Assembly (NCBI RefSeq): GCF_900103665.1
Contig: NZ_FNGY01000005.1
Coordinates: forward strand, 62,001 to 126,000
Source of the DNA: Pedobacter steynii
GTDB lineage: Bacteria > Bacteroidota > Bacteroidia > Sphingobacteriales > Sphingobacteriaceae
Length of the DNA stretch: 64,000 nucleotides
Direction of reading: 5' to 3'
Positions within the stretch are counted from its first letter, which is position 1, and the number at the start of each line of letters is the position of its first letter. Under the pieces are notes generated by a model. It ran no database searches. It was not told the DNA's origin and was given only the letters and a program-made list of their open reading frames with translations. Position numbers and translations under genes: made by a program. Positions 41,560 to 51,889 of the stretch are shown in pieces.

Positions 41560-44043
41560 ATGAATAATTGGTTAAAAGCGAATGGCATACACCTGGCCAT
41601 CATTGGATTTTTTGTTATCATCTGTTTTGTCTATTTCAGTCCCGTATTGCAAGGAAAAGCTCCTGCGCAAAGTGACGTTATACAGGCAAAGGCCACTGCC
41701 AAAGAAATCATGGATTATAAGGCTAAAGATGGCAAAGGGCCACTTTGGACGAACCAGATGTTTGGAGGTATGCCCGCTTATCAGATTTGGGTTCAACACC
41801 CGCTAAATGGAGCAACTTATGTGATCTCTTTCGTAAAAGCGATCTTTCCTGATCCTGTAGATGCAGTTTTATTGTACCTGGTAGGTGCTTATCTGCTCTT
41901 CTGCGTACTCAGGGTGAACCCCTGGCTCGCTGCAGCAGGAGCAATAGCTTTCGCTTTTACTTCCTATAATTTTATCATTATCGCCGCAGGGCACAGCAAT
42001 AAGGCATTGGCCATTGCTTTCTGTGCGCCAATCATCGCGGGGGTAATCCTCACCCTCAGGGGTAAATACTGGTTGGGAGGAAGCTTAACGGCTCTATTCC
42101 TGGCTTTAGAAATCAGAGCGAACCACATTCAGATGACCTATTATCTGATGATTGCACTGTTGATCTTTATCGGTATTGAGGTATACCATGCAGTAAAAGA
42201 GAAAAAAACAGCGGCTTTTGGAAAAGCAATTAGCTTCCTTGCAGTTGCAATGGTGCTGGCTTTTATGGTCAATGCCGGAAAATTATGGACGACTTATGAA
42301 TATGGTAAGGAGTCTAACCGTGGTAAATCTAACTTAACTACAGATAAGGCTGAAGAGAAAAACGGTTTGTCGAAAGAGTATGCTTATGGCTGGAGCCAGG
42401 GTGTAGGAGAGAGTTTTACTTTCCTTATTCCAAACCTTTATGGTGGACCAACAAGTATCGACGAATTGGTGAAACCGGAAAGCCATACGTATAAAGCATT
42501 ACAGGGTATTACAGGAGGAGATCCAACCCAGGCAATTCAGCAACTGGCCGGACAGGTTGGTTTGCAGCAATATTGGGGTGAGAAACCAGGTACTTCAGGA
42601 CCTTATTACTTCGGTGCGATCATCTGTTTCTTGTTTGTATTCGGTTTGCTGATCGTTAGAAGCAGAATCAAATGGTGGATCTTAAGTACAACGATCTTGT
42701 TTATGCTGTTGTCTTTCGGAAAGAACTTCCCGATGATTTCAGATCTTTTCTTTGAATACTTCCCGATGTACAACAAGTTCAGGGCGGTAGAGTCGATCCT
42801 GGCATTGGTTGGATTAATGGTTCCTGTTCTGGCTGTCCTTGCGATAAAAGAAGCACAGGAAGGTACTTATGATCAAAAGACACTCGTTAAAAAATTAACT
42901 ATTGCTGCGGGAATCACGGGTGGTTTCAGTTTACTGGTTGCGATTATGCCTACCGTATTCTTTAGCTTCACCGCAGAGAATCATCCGCAAATGATTCAGG
43001 CATTGACACAAATGCTGGAAAACAATAGCGGAATCGCACAAAATATTGCCAGTGCATTGGTTGCCGACCGTGCAGACATCGCACGTGCGGATGCTTTACG
43101 CTCTGTATTGTTTATCGTGATTGGTTATGGCCTGGTTTGGGCTTTCTTAAATAAAAAACTGAACGTGCAAACGGCAGTGATTTTACTTGGAATTGCCATC
43201 ATGGTCGACATGTGGCAGGTGGATCGCCGTTATTTAAATAACAGCAATTTTGCCAGCAAAAGTGATGTAAACAACCATTTTCAGCCACGTGATGTGGACA
43301 ACTTCATCGTTGCAGATAAAGATCCGGATTACAGGGTATTGGATTTAAGTATCTCTACTTTCCAGGATGCAAGTGCTTCACAGTTCCACAAAACAATAGG
43401 TGGTTACCATGCTGCTAAGCTGAAACGTTATCAGGAGCTGATTGATAACCAATTCTCAAAAAGCATCAATCAGGATGTTTTGGATATGTTGAATACCAAA
43501 TACCTGATCACACAGGATCCTAAAAACGGATCTTATAAAATGCAACGCAACCCGACTGCAGCAGGACATGCCTGGATCGTTCAGAACGTACAGTTCGCAA
43601 AGGATGCAGATGAGGAAATGAAAGCCATCAGTAGCTTTGACCCTAAAAAGGAAGCGATCGTAGACATCAGGTATAAATCTTTAATTGATACCAAAACTGT
43701 TGGTGCAGATCCATCTGCATTCATTAAACTGGATAGTTACCACCCGGATCATTTGGTGTATTCTTACAGCGCACCTAGAGACATCATTGCAGTGTTCTCT
43801 GAGATCTATTACGACAAAGGCTGGAACATGTATGTAGATGGAGAACTGAAGCCTTATTTCAGAGCTGATTACGTGTTGCGTGCAGCGCAGCTGAAAGCAG
43901 GAAACCATAAAGTAGAGTTCAAATTTGAGCCGGTGTCGTATTACATGGGTGAGAAAATCTCTTTAGCAGGTTCCATTTTGTTGCTTGCTGGCTTAGGATT
44001 TGCATTTTATTCAGAAAACAAACAAAAGAAAAAAGCGGCTTAA
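41560..44043 (+). CDS. YfhO family membrane protein
   Basis: An 827-residue integral membrane protein with about 13 predicted helices, beginning LAIIGFFVIICFVYFSP, with a large soluble C-terminal part (about 600-800) and a last helix before QKKKAA. GQSNKALAIAFCAP-like text (GHSNKALAIAFCAPII) and the periplasmic end YDKGWNMYVDGELKP are typical of YfhO, a GT-C-like family; in Bacillota relatives add sugars to teichoic acid or protein at the membrane surface. In Bacteroidota the function is not established. It ends at a strong terminator. Confidence 0.9.
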   Translation: MNNWLKANGIHLAIIGFFVIICFVYFSPVLQGKAPAQSDVIQAKATAKEIMDYKAKDGKGPLWTNQMFGGMPAYQIWVQHPLNGATYVISFVKAIFPDPVDAVLLYLVGAYLLFCVLRVNPWLAAAGAIAFAFTSYNFIIIAAGHSNKALAIAFCAPIIAGVILTLRGKYWLGGSLTALFLALEIRANHIQMTYYLMIALLIFIGIEVYHAVKEKKTAAFGKAISFLAVAMVLAFMVNAGKLWTTYEYGKESNRGKSNLTTDKAEEKNGLSKEYAYGWSQGVGESFTFLIPNLYGGPTSIDELVKPESHTYKALQGITGGDPTQAIQQLAGQVGLQQYWGEKPGTSGPYYFGAIICFLFVFGLLIVRSRIKWWILSTTILFMLLSFGKNFPMISDLFFEYFPMYNKFRAVESILALVGLMVPVLAVLAIKEAQEGTYDQKTLVKKLTIAAGITGGFSLLVAIMPTVFFSFTAENHPQMIQALTQMLENNSGIAQNIASALVADRADIARADALRSVLFIVIGYGLVWAFLNKKLNVQTAVILLGIAIMVDMWQVDRRYLNNSNFASKSDVNNHFQPRDVDNFIVADKDPDYRVLDLSISTFQDASASQFHKTIGGYHAAKLKRYQELIDNQFSKSINQDVLDMLNTKYLITQDPKNGSYKMQRNPTAAGHAWIVQNVQFAKDADEEMKAISSFDPKKEAIVDIRYKSLIDTKTVGADPSAFIKLDSYHPDHLVYSYSAPRDIIAVFSEIYYDKGWNMYVDGELKPYFRADYVLRAAQLKAGNHKVEFKFEPVSYYMGEKISLAGSILLLAGLGFAFYSENKQKKKAA

Positions 44044-44064
44044 ACTTATTCTTTGAAAAATAGG

Positions 44065-44099
44065 AAGGTCCGATACTTTTAGGTGTCGGACCTTTTTTA
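44065..44099 (+). terminator. Rho-independent terminator of the YfhO gene
   Basis: AAGGTCCGATAC pairs with GTGTCGGACCTT (one G-U) around a 6-base loop, followed by a T-rich run starting at 44093. Confidence 0.92.
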
Positions 44100-44259
44100 T
44101 TGCCCTGAATTCCTCCGAAGAAGTTTTGATCCATATTTTCGATTCGGTGCTCCCGCTTTAAATGCAGACTGAAGAACTGAATGAGGATTAAATTTGTAGC
44201 CTGTATATTAAAAATTTACAAAAAAACATTGTAGAATTGCGGAGCTTAAATAACAGAAA

Positions 44260-45747
44260 ATGATCCTATCTCGGAAAAACCTGAACCTGCTATCAAATGT
44301 GACAACAAACATACCCGATCCGGCCAGCTTCGGGCTTCCGGAAAAAGTATTGCAATTTGGAACCGGTGTTTTACTTCGCGGTCTGCCCGATTATTTCATT
44401 GATAAAGCAAACCGTTCTGGTATTTTCAATGGGCGTGTGGCTGTTGTAAAGTCAACAGGTAATGAGACGACAGAATTTGATCAGCAGGATTCTTTGTACA
44501 CCATTTGTGTCCGTGGTGTTGAAAATGGGGTCTTTGTGTCAGAAAATATCATTTCTGCTGCGATTAGCAGGGTAATCGCCGCCAATAATAACTGGGAAGC
44601 AATCTTGGCCATTGCCGGATCAGAAGCGCTCCGGATTATCGTGTCCAATACAACAGAAGCTGGGATACAATTGGTAGAAGAGTCGATCCATCAAAGTCCA
44701 CCTGTTTCTTTTCCTGCCAAAGTTTTAGCGGTGCTATACCAAAGATACCAGGCATTTAAAGGGGCTGAAGAATCAGGTTTGGTGATCATCGCAACAGAAC
44801 TGATCCCGGATAACGGAAAGAAATTAAAGGAAATCGTATGGAAGCTGGCCTTATTTAATGAGCTGGAAGATCAGTTTGTTTCCTGGTTGCTGCAGCACAA
44901 TCGTTTCTGTAATTCTTTGGTCGACAGGATTGTGCCAGGAAAGCCGGACGCGAAAGCCCTTTCGGCGCTTGAAGAAGAACTGGGGTATCAGGACGATTTA
45001 CTAGTGATGACGGAGCCCTATCGCTTGTGGGCGATTGAAGGTGATGATAAAGTTGCAGAAGTTTTATCCTTTTCTATGGCCGATCAGGGAATGATTGTGG
45101 TGGAAGACATTGAGATTTATAGAGAATTAAAAGTAAGGCTCTTAAATGGGACACATACTTTAAGTTCCGGAATCGCTTTTCTATCTGGTATTGACACCGT
45201 TAAAAATGCCATGGAAAACGAGCAGATAAAGAATTACATCGCTATGCTAATGGAGAAAGAAATTGGCCCTGCAATACCTTATGCAGTAAGTCCGGAGCAA
45301 ATAACTGCTTTTGCCAATACGGTAAAGGACCGTTTTGCAAATCCTTCAATCGCACATTTATGGCTGAATATCACCGCTCAGTATACCATGAAAATGAAAA
45401 TCCGTATTTTGCCATTGCTCTTAAATCATTACAGGTTATTCCATCATGTTCCGGAGCATATCGCCTTCGGTTTTGCCGCCTACCTGGTATTTATGAAAAC
45501 GGATCATCAGAAAGATGGGAAGTATTATGGTGCTTATCAAAAGATCAACTATCTGATCAATGATGATAGTGCCGGTTATTTCGCCGGTAAGGTGACGCTG
45601 GGTGATGAACATTATGTATTGAGTATACTTGCTGATGTCGATTTTTGGAATGCAGACCTTAGTTTACTTCAGGGCTTTGCTCAGGCCGTCAAGACCAGAT
45701 TCGAAGAGATCCTGCAACTGGGGATGCTTGGCGCGTTGAGAAGCTAG
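44260..45747 (+). CDS. uxaB: Tagaturonate reductase (altronate oxidoreductase)
   Basis: A 495-residue member of the mannitol dehydrogenase family with the N-terminal NAD-binding part (KVLQFGTGVLLRGLPDYFID) and the helical C-terminal domain; RLLNGTHTLSSGIAFLSGID contains the His/Asn region characteristic of the group. Sequence style matches UxaB, which converts D-tagaturonate to D-altronate with NADH in galacturonate use. No uxaA, uxaC or kdg gene is adjacent. It stands alone before the fucosidase cluster, with a 179-base spacer holding one copy of the shared element. A joint role with the zinc dehydrogenase at 53942 is proposed under findings. Confidence 0.9.
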   Translation: MILSRKNLNLLSNVTTNIPDPASFGLPEKVLQFGTGVLLRGLPDYFIDKANRSGIFNGRVAVVKSTGNETTEFDQQDSLYTICVRGVENGVFVSENIISAAISRVIAANNNWEAILAIAGSEALRIIVSNTTEAGIQLVEESIHQSPPVSFPAKVLAVLYQRYQAFKGAEESGLVIIATELIPDNGKKLKEIVWKLALFNELEDQFVSWLLQHNRFCNSLVDRIVPGKPDAKALSALEEELGYQDDLLVMTEPYRLWAIEGDDKVAEVLSFSMADQGMIVVEDIEIYRELKVRLLNGTHTLSSGIAFLSGIDTVKNAMENEQIKNYIAMLMEKEIGPAIPYAVSPEQITAFANTVKDRFANPSIAHLWLNITAQYTMKMKIRILPLLLNHYRLFHHVPEHIAFGFAAYLVFMKTDHQKDGKYYGAYQKINYLINDDSAGYFAGKVTLGDEHYVLSILADVDFWNADLSLLQGFAQAVKTRFEEILQLGMLGALRS

Positions 45748-45805
45748 CATTTCTCCTGTTTTACTATAAAGATTCACTTACTTTTTTAGATAAATAGAAG
45801 TTTAT

Positions 45806-45831
45806 GTTAAAATAGCTTAATAGTTGGATAA
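45806..45831. promoter_or_regulatory. Shared 26-base element, copy 1, upstream of the GH29 gene
   Basis: The core GTTAAAATAGCTTAAT is identical to a second copy at 52814-52839, and 23 of 26 bases match overall. It begins 121 bases before the GH29 start codon. A binding site for the AraC-type regulator encoded at 51890-52759 is the simplest explanation. Confidence 0.6.
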
Positions 45832-45926
45832 TAAAAGAAGCACTTAAAAGGGCTGGAGGATTAATTTTAGATTAGGAAAGCATGATTGCTTTTGTACCGG
45901 GCTAAAATATCAACCAAACCAAATAT

Positions 45927-47390
45927 ATGAAAAGTGTAATTCAATGTTTTATGATCTCTATGGTCCTGCTTTCTGCTGCTGCTAAAGCTCAGGTAGCGGA
46001 AAAATACGAAGCGAGCTGGCCATCACTCGAAAAATATCAGGTACCGGATTGGTTTAGAGATGCCAAATTCGGAATCTTTATCCATTGGGGAGTGTATTCC
46101 GTTCCTGCATATATTGGAGAATGGTATCCAAAACAAATGTATACCCAGGGTACAAAAGAGTTTAAGCACCATGTCGAAAAATACGGCCCACAGGGAAAAT
46201 TCGGCTATAAGGACTTTATCCCGATGTTTAAAGGAGAAAAGTTTGATCCTGATCAATGGGCAGAATTGTTTAAAAAAGCAGGGGCGAAATATGTAGTTCC
46301 CGTTGCCGAACATCATGATGGTTTCGCCATGTATAAAACTTCACTTTCTAAATGGAATGCTGCGGAGATGGGACCAAAAAGGGACATCATTGGAGAGTTG
46401 TCAAAATCAATCCGCAAACAGAATATGATATTTGGCTTGTCCTCTCACCGGATTGAACACTGGTGGTTCCTCAGCGGGGGGCGGAAATTTGATTCCGATG
46501 TTAACGATCCAAAGTTCGCTGATTTCTATGGGCCTGCCAGGGGAGAAGAGGAAACAATGTCGCCGGAATTTATGAACGACTGGCTTTTAAGGTCTACAGA
46601 ATTGGTCGATAAGTACCATCCTCAATTGTTTTGGTTCGACTGGTGGATCGAACAACCTGCCCTAAATCCATATCGCAAAAGCTTTGCCGCTTATTATTAC
46701 AATAAAGCACAGGAATGGAATGAAGGGGTAGTGATCAATTATAAATACGATAAAGCATTTCCGGAAAAAGCCGCCGTTTTAGATTTAGAAAGAGGAAAGT
46801 TAGACGAGATCAGGAAACTGCCATGGCAGACAGACGATGCTATCGGGAATACTTCCTGGGGTTTTACCAATGACAATACTTTCAAGTCCGCACAATACGT
46901 CATCACCAATCTAATTGATATCGTAAGTAAAAACGGAAACTTGTTGTTGAATATCGGCCCACGTCCTGATGGTACAATAACGGACGAAGAAACGAATGTG
47001 CTCTTGGGGACTGGTAAATGGCTGGCCATAAACGGAGAAGCAATTTATGGAACAAGACCATGGAAAATTGCCGGAGAAGGGCCAACACAATCTGCGAAAG
47101 GACCTTTTGCAGAGCAGAAAACTCCTTTTAATGCCAGAGATATCCGCTTTACAACTAAAGGTGATGTTTTGTATGCAATAGGATTGGGCATTCCATCAGG
47201 AAGCACGATGATCAAATCCTTGGGCCTAACGATTGAAAACAAGACAATCGGGAAAGTAGAGCTGCTGGGAAGCACAGTGCCGGTTTCCTGGAAGCAAACA
47301 AAGAATGGATTGGTGATTCAACCTGCAGGTAAATATCCGGCTGAATATGCGGTAGCTTATAAAATAACTTTCAGCGAAAAAAGTCGATAG
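45927..47390 (+). CDS. Alpha-L-fucosidase family GH29
   Basis: A 487-residue exported GH29 glycosidase. A signal peptide ends near AAKAQ. The catalytic domain has FIHWGVYSVPA (fucose-binding His), VAEHHDGFAMY, SSHRIEHWWF and the nucleophile Asp238 in QLFWFDWWIEQP. GNLLLNIGPRPDGTI marks the barrel's end, and a C-terminal beta domain follows. It releases L-fucose (or L-galactose) by retention from glycans. It is the first gene of a plus-strand set with GH95 and GH20 enzymes. The conserved acid/base cannot be fixed in this family without alignment. Confidence 0.94.
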   Translation: MKSVIQCFMISMVLLSAAAKAQVAEKYEASWPSLEKYQVPDWFRDAKFGIFIHWGVYSVPAYIGEWYPKQMYTQGTKEFKHHVEKYGPQGKFGYKDFIPMFKGEKFDPDQWAELFKKAGAKYVVPVAEHHDGFAMYKTSLSKWNAAEMGPKRDIIGELSKSIRKQNMIFGLSSHRIEHWWFLSGGRKFDSDVNDPKFADFYGPARGEEETMSPEFMNDWLLRSTELVDKYHPQLFWFDWWIEQPALNPYRKSFAAYYYNKAQEWNEGVVINYKYDKAFPEKAAVLDLERGKLDEIRKLPWQTDDAIGNTSWGFTNDNTFKSAQYVITNLIDIVSKNGNLLLNIGPRPDGTITDEETNVLLGTGKWLAINGEAIYGTRPWKIAGEGPTQSAKGPFAEQKTPFNARDIRFTTKGDVLYAIGLGIPSGSTMIKSLGLTIENKTIGKVELLGSTVPVSWKQTKNGLVIQPAGKYPAEYAVAYKITFSEKSR

Positions 47391-47518
47391 GATGGTACCG
47401 CTTACAAAAAGTAATGAACCGCGCTTGCGAGCTCATGAATGCCATTGAAAGCAATAAATAACAATGAATAATAGGTGCGTGATAGCTTCATAACCATTAA
47501 AAAAACAAATATATTCTG

Positions 47519-49933
47519 ATGAAAAATATAATAATTGCAGGGTTATTGAGTGTAATATTGGTGACTGATGTTTCTGCTCAGAAGCCGGGTTTGAAAGGGC
47601 TTAAATTGTGGTATAATGATGCTGCAAGAGGCTTTGAAGAAGCATTGCCATTGGGCAACGGACGACTCGGTGTAATGGTATATGGCGGAGTCCAAAAAGA
47701 ACGACTTTCTCTGAATGAAGAGAGCCTTTGGAGCGGCGGACCGGTAGATGCCCATATGAACCCGAATGCAAAGAATTACCTGCAACCTGTTCGTGAAGCA
47801 CTATTTGATGAGAATTATAAAAAAGCAGATTCCCTGATGCATTTTATGCAAGGGAAATATTCTGCATCTTATGCACCGCTCGGCAATCTGATGTTTGATT
47901 TTAAATATCCTTCAGGTCAGGTAACCGGCTATAAAAGGGAGCTTGATATTCAACGGGCGATGAGTAAAGTAAGCTATCAGATTGGCCAGACTACTTATAC
48001 CAGGGAAACTTTTGTGTCCTATCCGGATCAGGTGGTGGTGATGAGGCTTAGCGCAAAGGGTAAGGATAAACTGAATTTTAGCTGTAAACTAACCAGTTTG
48101 TTGTTAAACCGCTCTGCAGTGGAACAGCAAAGTTTGACCATGAACGGGTATGCTCCGATTTATGCAGCACCCAATTATCTGGGGAATGTCCCTAATCCAA
48201 TTGTACAGGATACCCTCAATGCAATGCGGTTCAATGCCCGTTTGAAAATATTAAAGTTAAATGGGAAGTCCGAATTTCGTGGAGCGCGTTTAATGATTTC
48301 CGATGCCTCAGAAGTGGTGATATTACTGTCTATGGCGACGAGCTATAACGGATTTGATAAAAATCCGGGTAAAGAAGGTAAGTCTGAACAGCAGATTGCG
48401 CTCGGTCATTTACAGAAAATTGGTGCAAAAGGATATGATGCGCTTCAGGCCCGGCATGTCTCAGATTTTAGAAAGTATTTTGATCGGGTCGATTTGAATT
48501 TAGGGCCTGCTGCTGTTAAAGATTTGAGTACCAAAGAAAGGTTAATTAATTTTTCAAAGGGAGCCGAAGATCAGGACCTGATTGCCTTGTATTATCAATA
48601 TAGCCGCTATTTGTTGATCAGCAGTTCCAGGCCGGGAGGAATTCCCGCCAATCTTCAGGGAATATGGAATGAAGAAATAAGACCTCCATGGTCCAGTAAT
48701 TTTACCACCAATATCAATGCAGAGATGAACTATTGGGGGGCGGAAGCAGGAAACTTATCAGAAATGCATACCCCGTTATTTGATTTCATCGGTCGCCTGG
48801 CAAAAACAGGAGCAATAACTGCTAAAGATTTTTACAATTGTGCTGGCTGGGTATGTAACCATAACACGGATATCTGGGCGCAGACCAACCCTGTTGGCGA
48901 TTTTGGAAAAGGAGATGTGTCCTGGGCCAACTGGCCGATGGGAGGGGCCTGGTTGTCGACACATTTATGGGAACACTATGCCTTTACAGGGGATAAAAAT
49001 TTCTTAAGGGCCAAGGCTTACCCTTTAATGAAAGGGGCAACAGCGTTTTGTCTGGATTTCCTGGTAAAAGACAAAAAGGGAAATCTGATTACCGCGCCCT
49101 CAACCTCCCCGGAAAATTACTTCAGGATACCAGGAACCGGATATGAGGGGGCAGCCGCTTATGGAGGAACTGCCGATCTGGCCATGATCAGGGAACTGTT
49201 TGTGACTTATCTGAAAGCGGCGGAGCTATTGAACCTGGACGCCGAAATGCAAAAAAAGGTAAAAGAAGCCTTAGACAAACTCTATCCTTACCAAATAGGA
49301 AAAGCAGGGAATTTACAGGAATGGTATTATGATTGGGAAGATACCGATCCCCGTCACCGTCACTTGTCGCATCTGTTTGCTGTTTATCCGGGCTATTCCA
49401 TCACTTCTTCCGGCTCCCCTAAGCTGGCCGACGCAGTGCGCAGATCTTTGGACATCAGAACGAATGAAGGGACGGGATGGGCCATTACCTGGCGGATCAA
49501 TTTATGGGCAAGGCTGCAAAACGGAGAACGCTCCTATGATGCCATAAAAAAACTATTAAGATATAAAGGAGAGGGGACTCCGTTAAGTATGGGAGGCGGG
49601 GGGACTTATGCGAACTTGTTTTGTGCGCATCCCCCCTTTCAGATTGACGGCAATTTTGGCGGAGGTGCGGGGATTTCAGAAATGATTTTACAAAGCCATC
49701 AGGGGTATATCGAATTGCTTCCAGCCATCCCGGAGCAATGGAAAGAGGGCGAAGTAAAAGGTTTATGCGCCAGAGGAGGATTTGTAGTAGGGATCAAATG
49801 GAAAAATGGGAAACTGGTTTCAGCTACACTATCGTCAAAATATGGGGGAACAGTTAAATTGAAATATGGCCTGAAATTGATTACCTTGAAAACGCTGGCC
49901 GGGAAACAATATACCTGGAACGGCATCAGCTGA
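47519..49933 (+). CDS. GH95 alpha-L-fucosidase or alpha-L-galactosidase
   Basis: An 804-residue exported inverting glycosidase of family GH95. A signal peptide ends near SAQ. The N-terminal beta domain has LPLGNGRLGVMVYGG. The (alpha/alpha)6 barrel holds NINAEMNYWGAEAGNL (Asn398, Asn400), the probable acid Glu532 in STSPENYF and Asp710 in FQIDGNFGG. HRHLSHLFAVYPG (from His615) lines the sugar pocket. Family members cut alpha-1,2-L-fucose; some Bacteroides members cut alpha-L-galactose, so the substrate is open. The gene is 128 bases after GH29 with a clear ATG. Confidence 0.93.
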   Translation: MKNIIIAGLLSVILVTDVSAQKPGLKGLKLWYNDAARGFEEALPLGNGRLGVMVYGGVQKERLSLNEESLWSGGPVDAHMNPNAKNYLQPVREALFDENYKKADSLMHFMQGKYSASYAPLGNLMFDFKYPSGQVTGYKRELDIQRAMSKVSYQIGQTTYTRETFVSYPDQVVVMRLSAKGKDKLNFSCKLTSLLLNRSAVEQQSLTMNGYAPIYAAPNYLGNVPNPIVQDTLNAMRFNARLKILKLNGKSEFRGARLMISDASEVVILLSMATSYNGFDKNPGKEGKSEQQIALGHLQKIGAKGYDALQARHVSDFRKYFDRVDLNLGPAAVKDLSTKERLINFSKGAEDQDLIALYYQYSRYLLISSSRPGGIPANLQGIWNEEIRPPWSSNFTTNINAEMNYWGAEAGNLSEMHTPLFDFIGRLAKTGAITAKDFYNCAGWVCNHNTDIWAQTNPVGDFGKGDVSWANWPMGGAWLSTHLWEHYAFTGDKNFLRAKAYPLMKGATAFCLDFLVKDKKGNLITAPSTSPENYFRIPGTGYEGAAAYGGTADLAMIRELFVTYLKAAELLNLDAEMQKKVKEALDKLYPYQIGKAGNLQEWYYDWEDTDPRHRHLSHLFAVYPGYSITSSGSPKLADAVRRSLDIRTNEGTGWAITWRINLWARLQNGERSYDAIKKLLRYKGEGTPLSMGGGGTYANLFCAHPPFQIDGNFGGGAGISEMILQSHQGYIELLPAIPEQWKEGEVKGLCARGGFVVGIKWKNGKLVSATLSSKYGGTVKLKYGLKLITLKTLAGKQYTWNGIS

Positions 49934-49953
49934 ATACACCATAAAACGTAAAC

Positions 49954-51861
49954 ATGAGAAAGAATATCCTATTGGCGAGCCTGGTTTTTCTGACTGCCGC
50001 ATTGACCTTAGCAATGCCGGTTATTTGCCAGGCTGGCGCAAACGAGGAAAAGCCAACTCATCTTAACCTGATTCCTTTACCTGTCAAAGTGGAAAGCAAG
50101 ACAGGTGTTTTCAAATTGAGGAGCAGTACCAGATTGATTTCAGACGAAGCCTACAGGGAGATCGCTGAATTATTTGCCGCAATGATAAAAAAGCCGACGG
50201 GTTATTCCCTCGTTCGGTCTGGTCATGGGAAGGATGGGATTCATTTTAACATTAACCGTACGTATAATAAACTGATCGGGGAAGAAGGATATGTTCTCGA
50301 TGTTAAACCTTACGGGGTTAGTATTCAGGCAAATAAACCTGCCGGACTTTTTTATGGCATACAGACGTTAATGCAGTTGTTGCCGGGGGCGATTGAAAGT
50401 TCCGGAAAAACTGCCAATAAAAACTGGGATATACCTTGTGTGAAAATTACGGATTATCCAAGGTTCGGCTGGAGGGGGCTGATGCTGGATGTAAGCCGTC
50501 ACTTCTTTCCAAAAGAACTGGTTAAAAAGTACATCAACCAGCTCGCAAAATATAAAATGAATGTTTTTCACTGGCATCTGACCGACGATCAGGGATGGCG
50601 TATAGAAATCAAGAGCCTGCCTAAACTGACGAGTATTGGTGCATGGAGAGCGCCCAGGATGGGTTTATGGTGGAGCAGAAAACCTCAGGGAGCTGATGAA
50701 GTTGCCAGTTATGGAGGGTATTATACTCAGGAAGAGGTCAAGGAAATTGTCGCTTATGCCAGTAAACGCTTTGTAACGATATTACCTGAAATTGATGTAC
50801 CGGGGCACAGCCTTGCTGCCCTGACGGCTTATCCTGAATTGTCCTGTACAGGAGGCCCGTTTAGCGTCAATGTTGGCAACAACTTTCCCGATAAAAAAGA
50901 AAATGCCTTGTGCCCGGGAAATGAACAGAGCTTTGAATTTATGGATAAAGTAATCGGAGAGGTCGCGGCACTCTTTCCCGGCCGGTATATTCATATTGGA
51001 GGAGATGAATGTGATAAAGCGGTTTGGAAAGACTGTCCGAAGTGTAAAAAGAGAATGGAAGTCGAAAAGCTTAAAACAGTGGAAGAGCTGCAGAGTTATT
51101 TCATCAAGCGTATGGAAAAGATGGTTCAGGCCAAGGGTAAAAAATTAATGGGTTGGGATGAGATTCTGGAAGGTGGCCTGGCTCCTGAAGCAACTGTAAT
51201 GTCCTGGAGGGGAATGAAAGGAGGGATTGATGCGGCTAAGATGAATCACCATGTGGTCATGACGCCCACCGACAATTGTTACCTGGACCTTTACCAGGGT
51301 GACCCCGCTGTTGAGCCGCCTACTTATTCGATGCTTACGCTGCGCAATTGCTATAATTTCGATCCTGTTCCAAAAGAAGTGCTGAACCCTGCATTGATTC
51401 TGGGCGGACAAGGCTGTCTTTGGACAGAGTCTGTTCCCAGTTACCGCCATGCAGAGTATATGACCTGGCCCAGGGCATTTGCCTTAGCAGAAGCATTGTG
51501 GTCGCCAAAAGAACAGAAAAACTGGGAAAATTTTATCCTGCGGATGGAAGGTAACATGGTACGTTATGACTTTTCAAATATCAACTATGCAAGGAGTATA
51601 TACGATCCTGTGATCAGGCCTGTAAAAGACAGCGTCAATAAAACTTTTCAAATTGCATTGGATACAGAATTGAAAAACCTGGATGTGTATTATACTTTTG
51701 ACGGTACCTATCCGGATAAATTTTCAGCTGCCTATAAAGCACCATTAAGTATTCCTACCGGTGCAGATTTATTCCGGGTTTTAACGTACCGAAATGGAAA
51801 AATGGTAGGCAGAATGATCTCGGTGAACATTAAGGAGCTGGAAAAACGCCTGGAAAAATAG
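49954..51861 (+). CDS. Beta-N-acetylhexosaminidase family GH20
   Basis: A 635-residue exported GH20 enzyme. After the signal peptide an N-terminal GH20b domain (about 35-155) precedes the TIM barrel: GWRGLMLDVSRHFF, FHWHLTDDQGWRIE, and the catalytic pair Asp351-Glu352 in HIGGDECDKAVW, with MSWRGMKGG and GGQGCLWTE. A C-terminal extra domain of about 90 residues (TFQIALDTELKNLDVYYTFD) is a chitobiase-like C-terminal beta module. It removes terminal GlcNAc or GalNAc using substrate assistance. With GH29 and GH95 it can strip fucosylated N-acetyl glycans. The gene follows GH95 by 20 bases. Confidence 0.95.
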   Translation: MRKNILLASLVFLTAALTLAMPVICQAGANEEKPTHLNLIPLPVKVESKTGVFKLRSSTRLISDEAYREIAELFAAMIKKPTGYSLVRSGHGKDGIHFNINRTYNKLIGEEGYVLDVKPYGVSIQANKPAGLFYGIQTLMQLLPGAIESSGKTANKNWDIPCVKITDYPRFGWRGLMLDVSRHFFPKELVKKYINQLAKYKMNVFHWHLTDDQGWRIEIKSLPKLTSIGAWRAPRMGLWWSRKPQGADEVASYGGYYTQEEVKEIVAYASKRFVTILPEIDVPGHSLAALTAYPELSCTGGPFSVNVGNNFPDKKENALCPGNEQSFEFMDKVIGEVAALFPGRYIHIGGDECDKAVWKDCPKCKKRMEVEKLKTVEELQSYFIKRMEKMVQAKGKKLMGWDEILEGGLAPEATVMSWRGMKGGIDAAKMNHHVVMTPTDNCYLDLYQGDPAVEPPTYSMLTLRNCYNFDPVPKEVLNPALILGGQGCLWTESVPSYRHAEYMTWPRAFALAEALWSPKEQKNWENFILRMEGNMVRYDFSNINYARSIYDPVIRPVKDSVNKTFQIALDTELKNLDVYYTFDGTYPDKFSAAYKAPLSIPTGADLFRVLTYRNGKMVGRMISVNIKELEKRLEK

Positions 51862-51889
51862 GTGTTCCTTTTTTGTGATAAAGGAGGTG

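Noticed and set aside
44161..44259. A third copy of the 26-base AraC-type element upstream of uxaB
   Set aside because: Only short AT-rich similarity (for example AGCTTAAATA) is present, not enough to claim a site.
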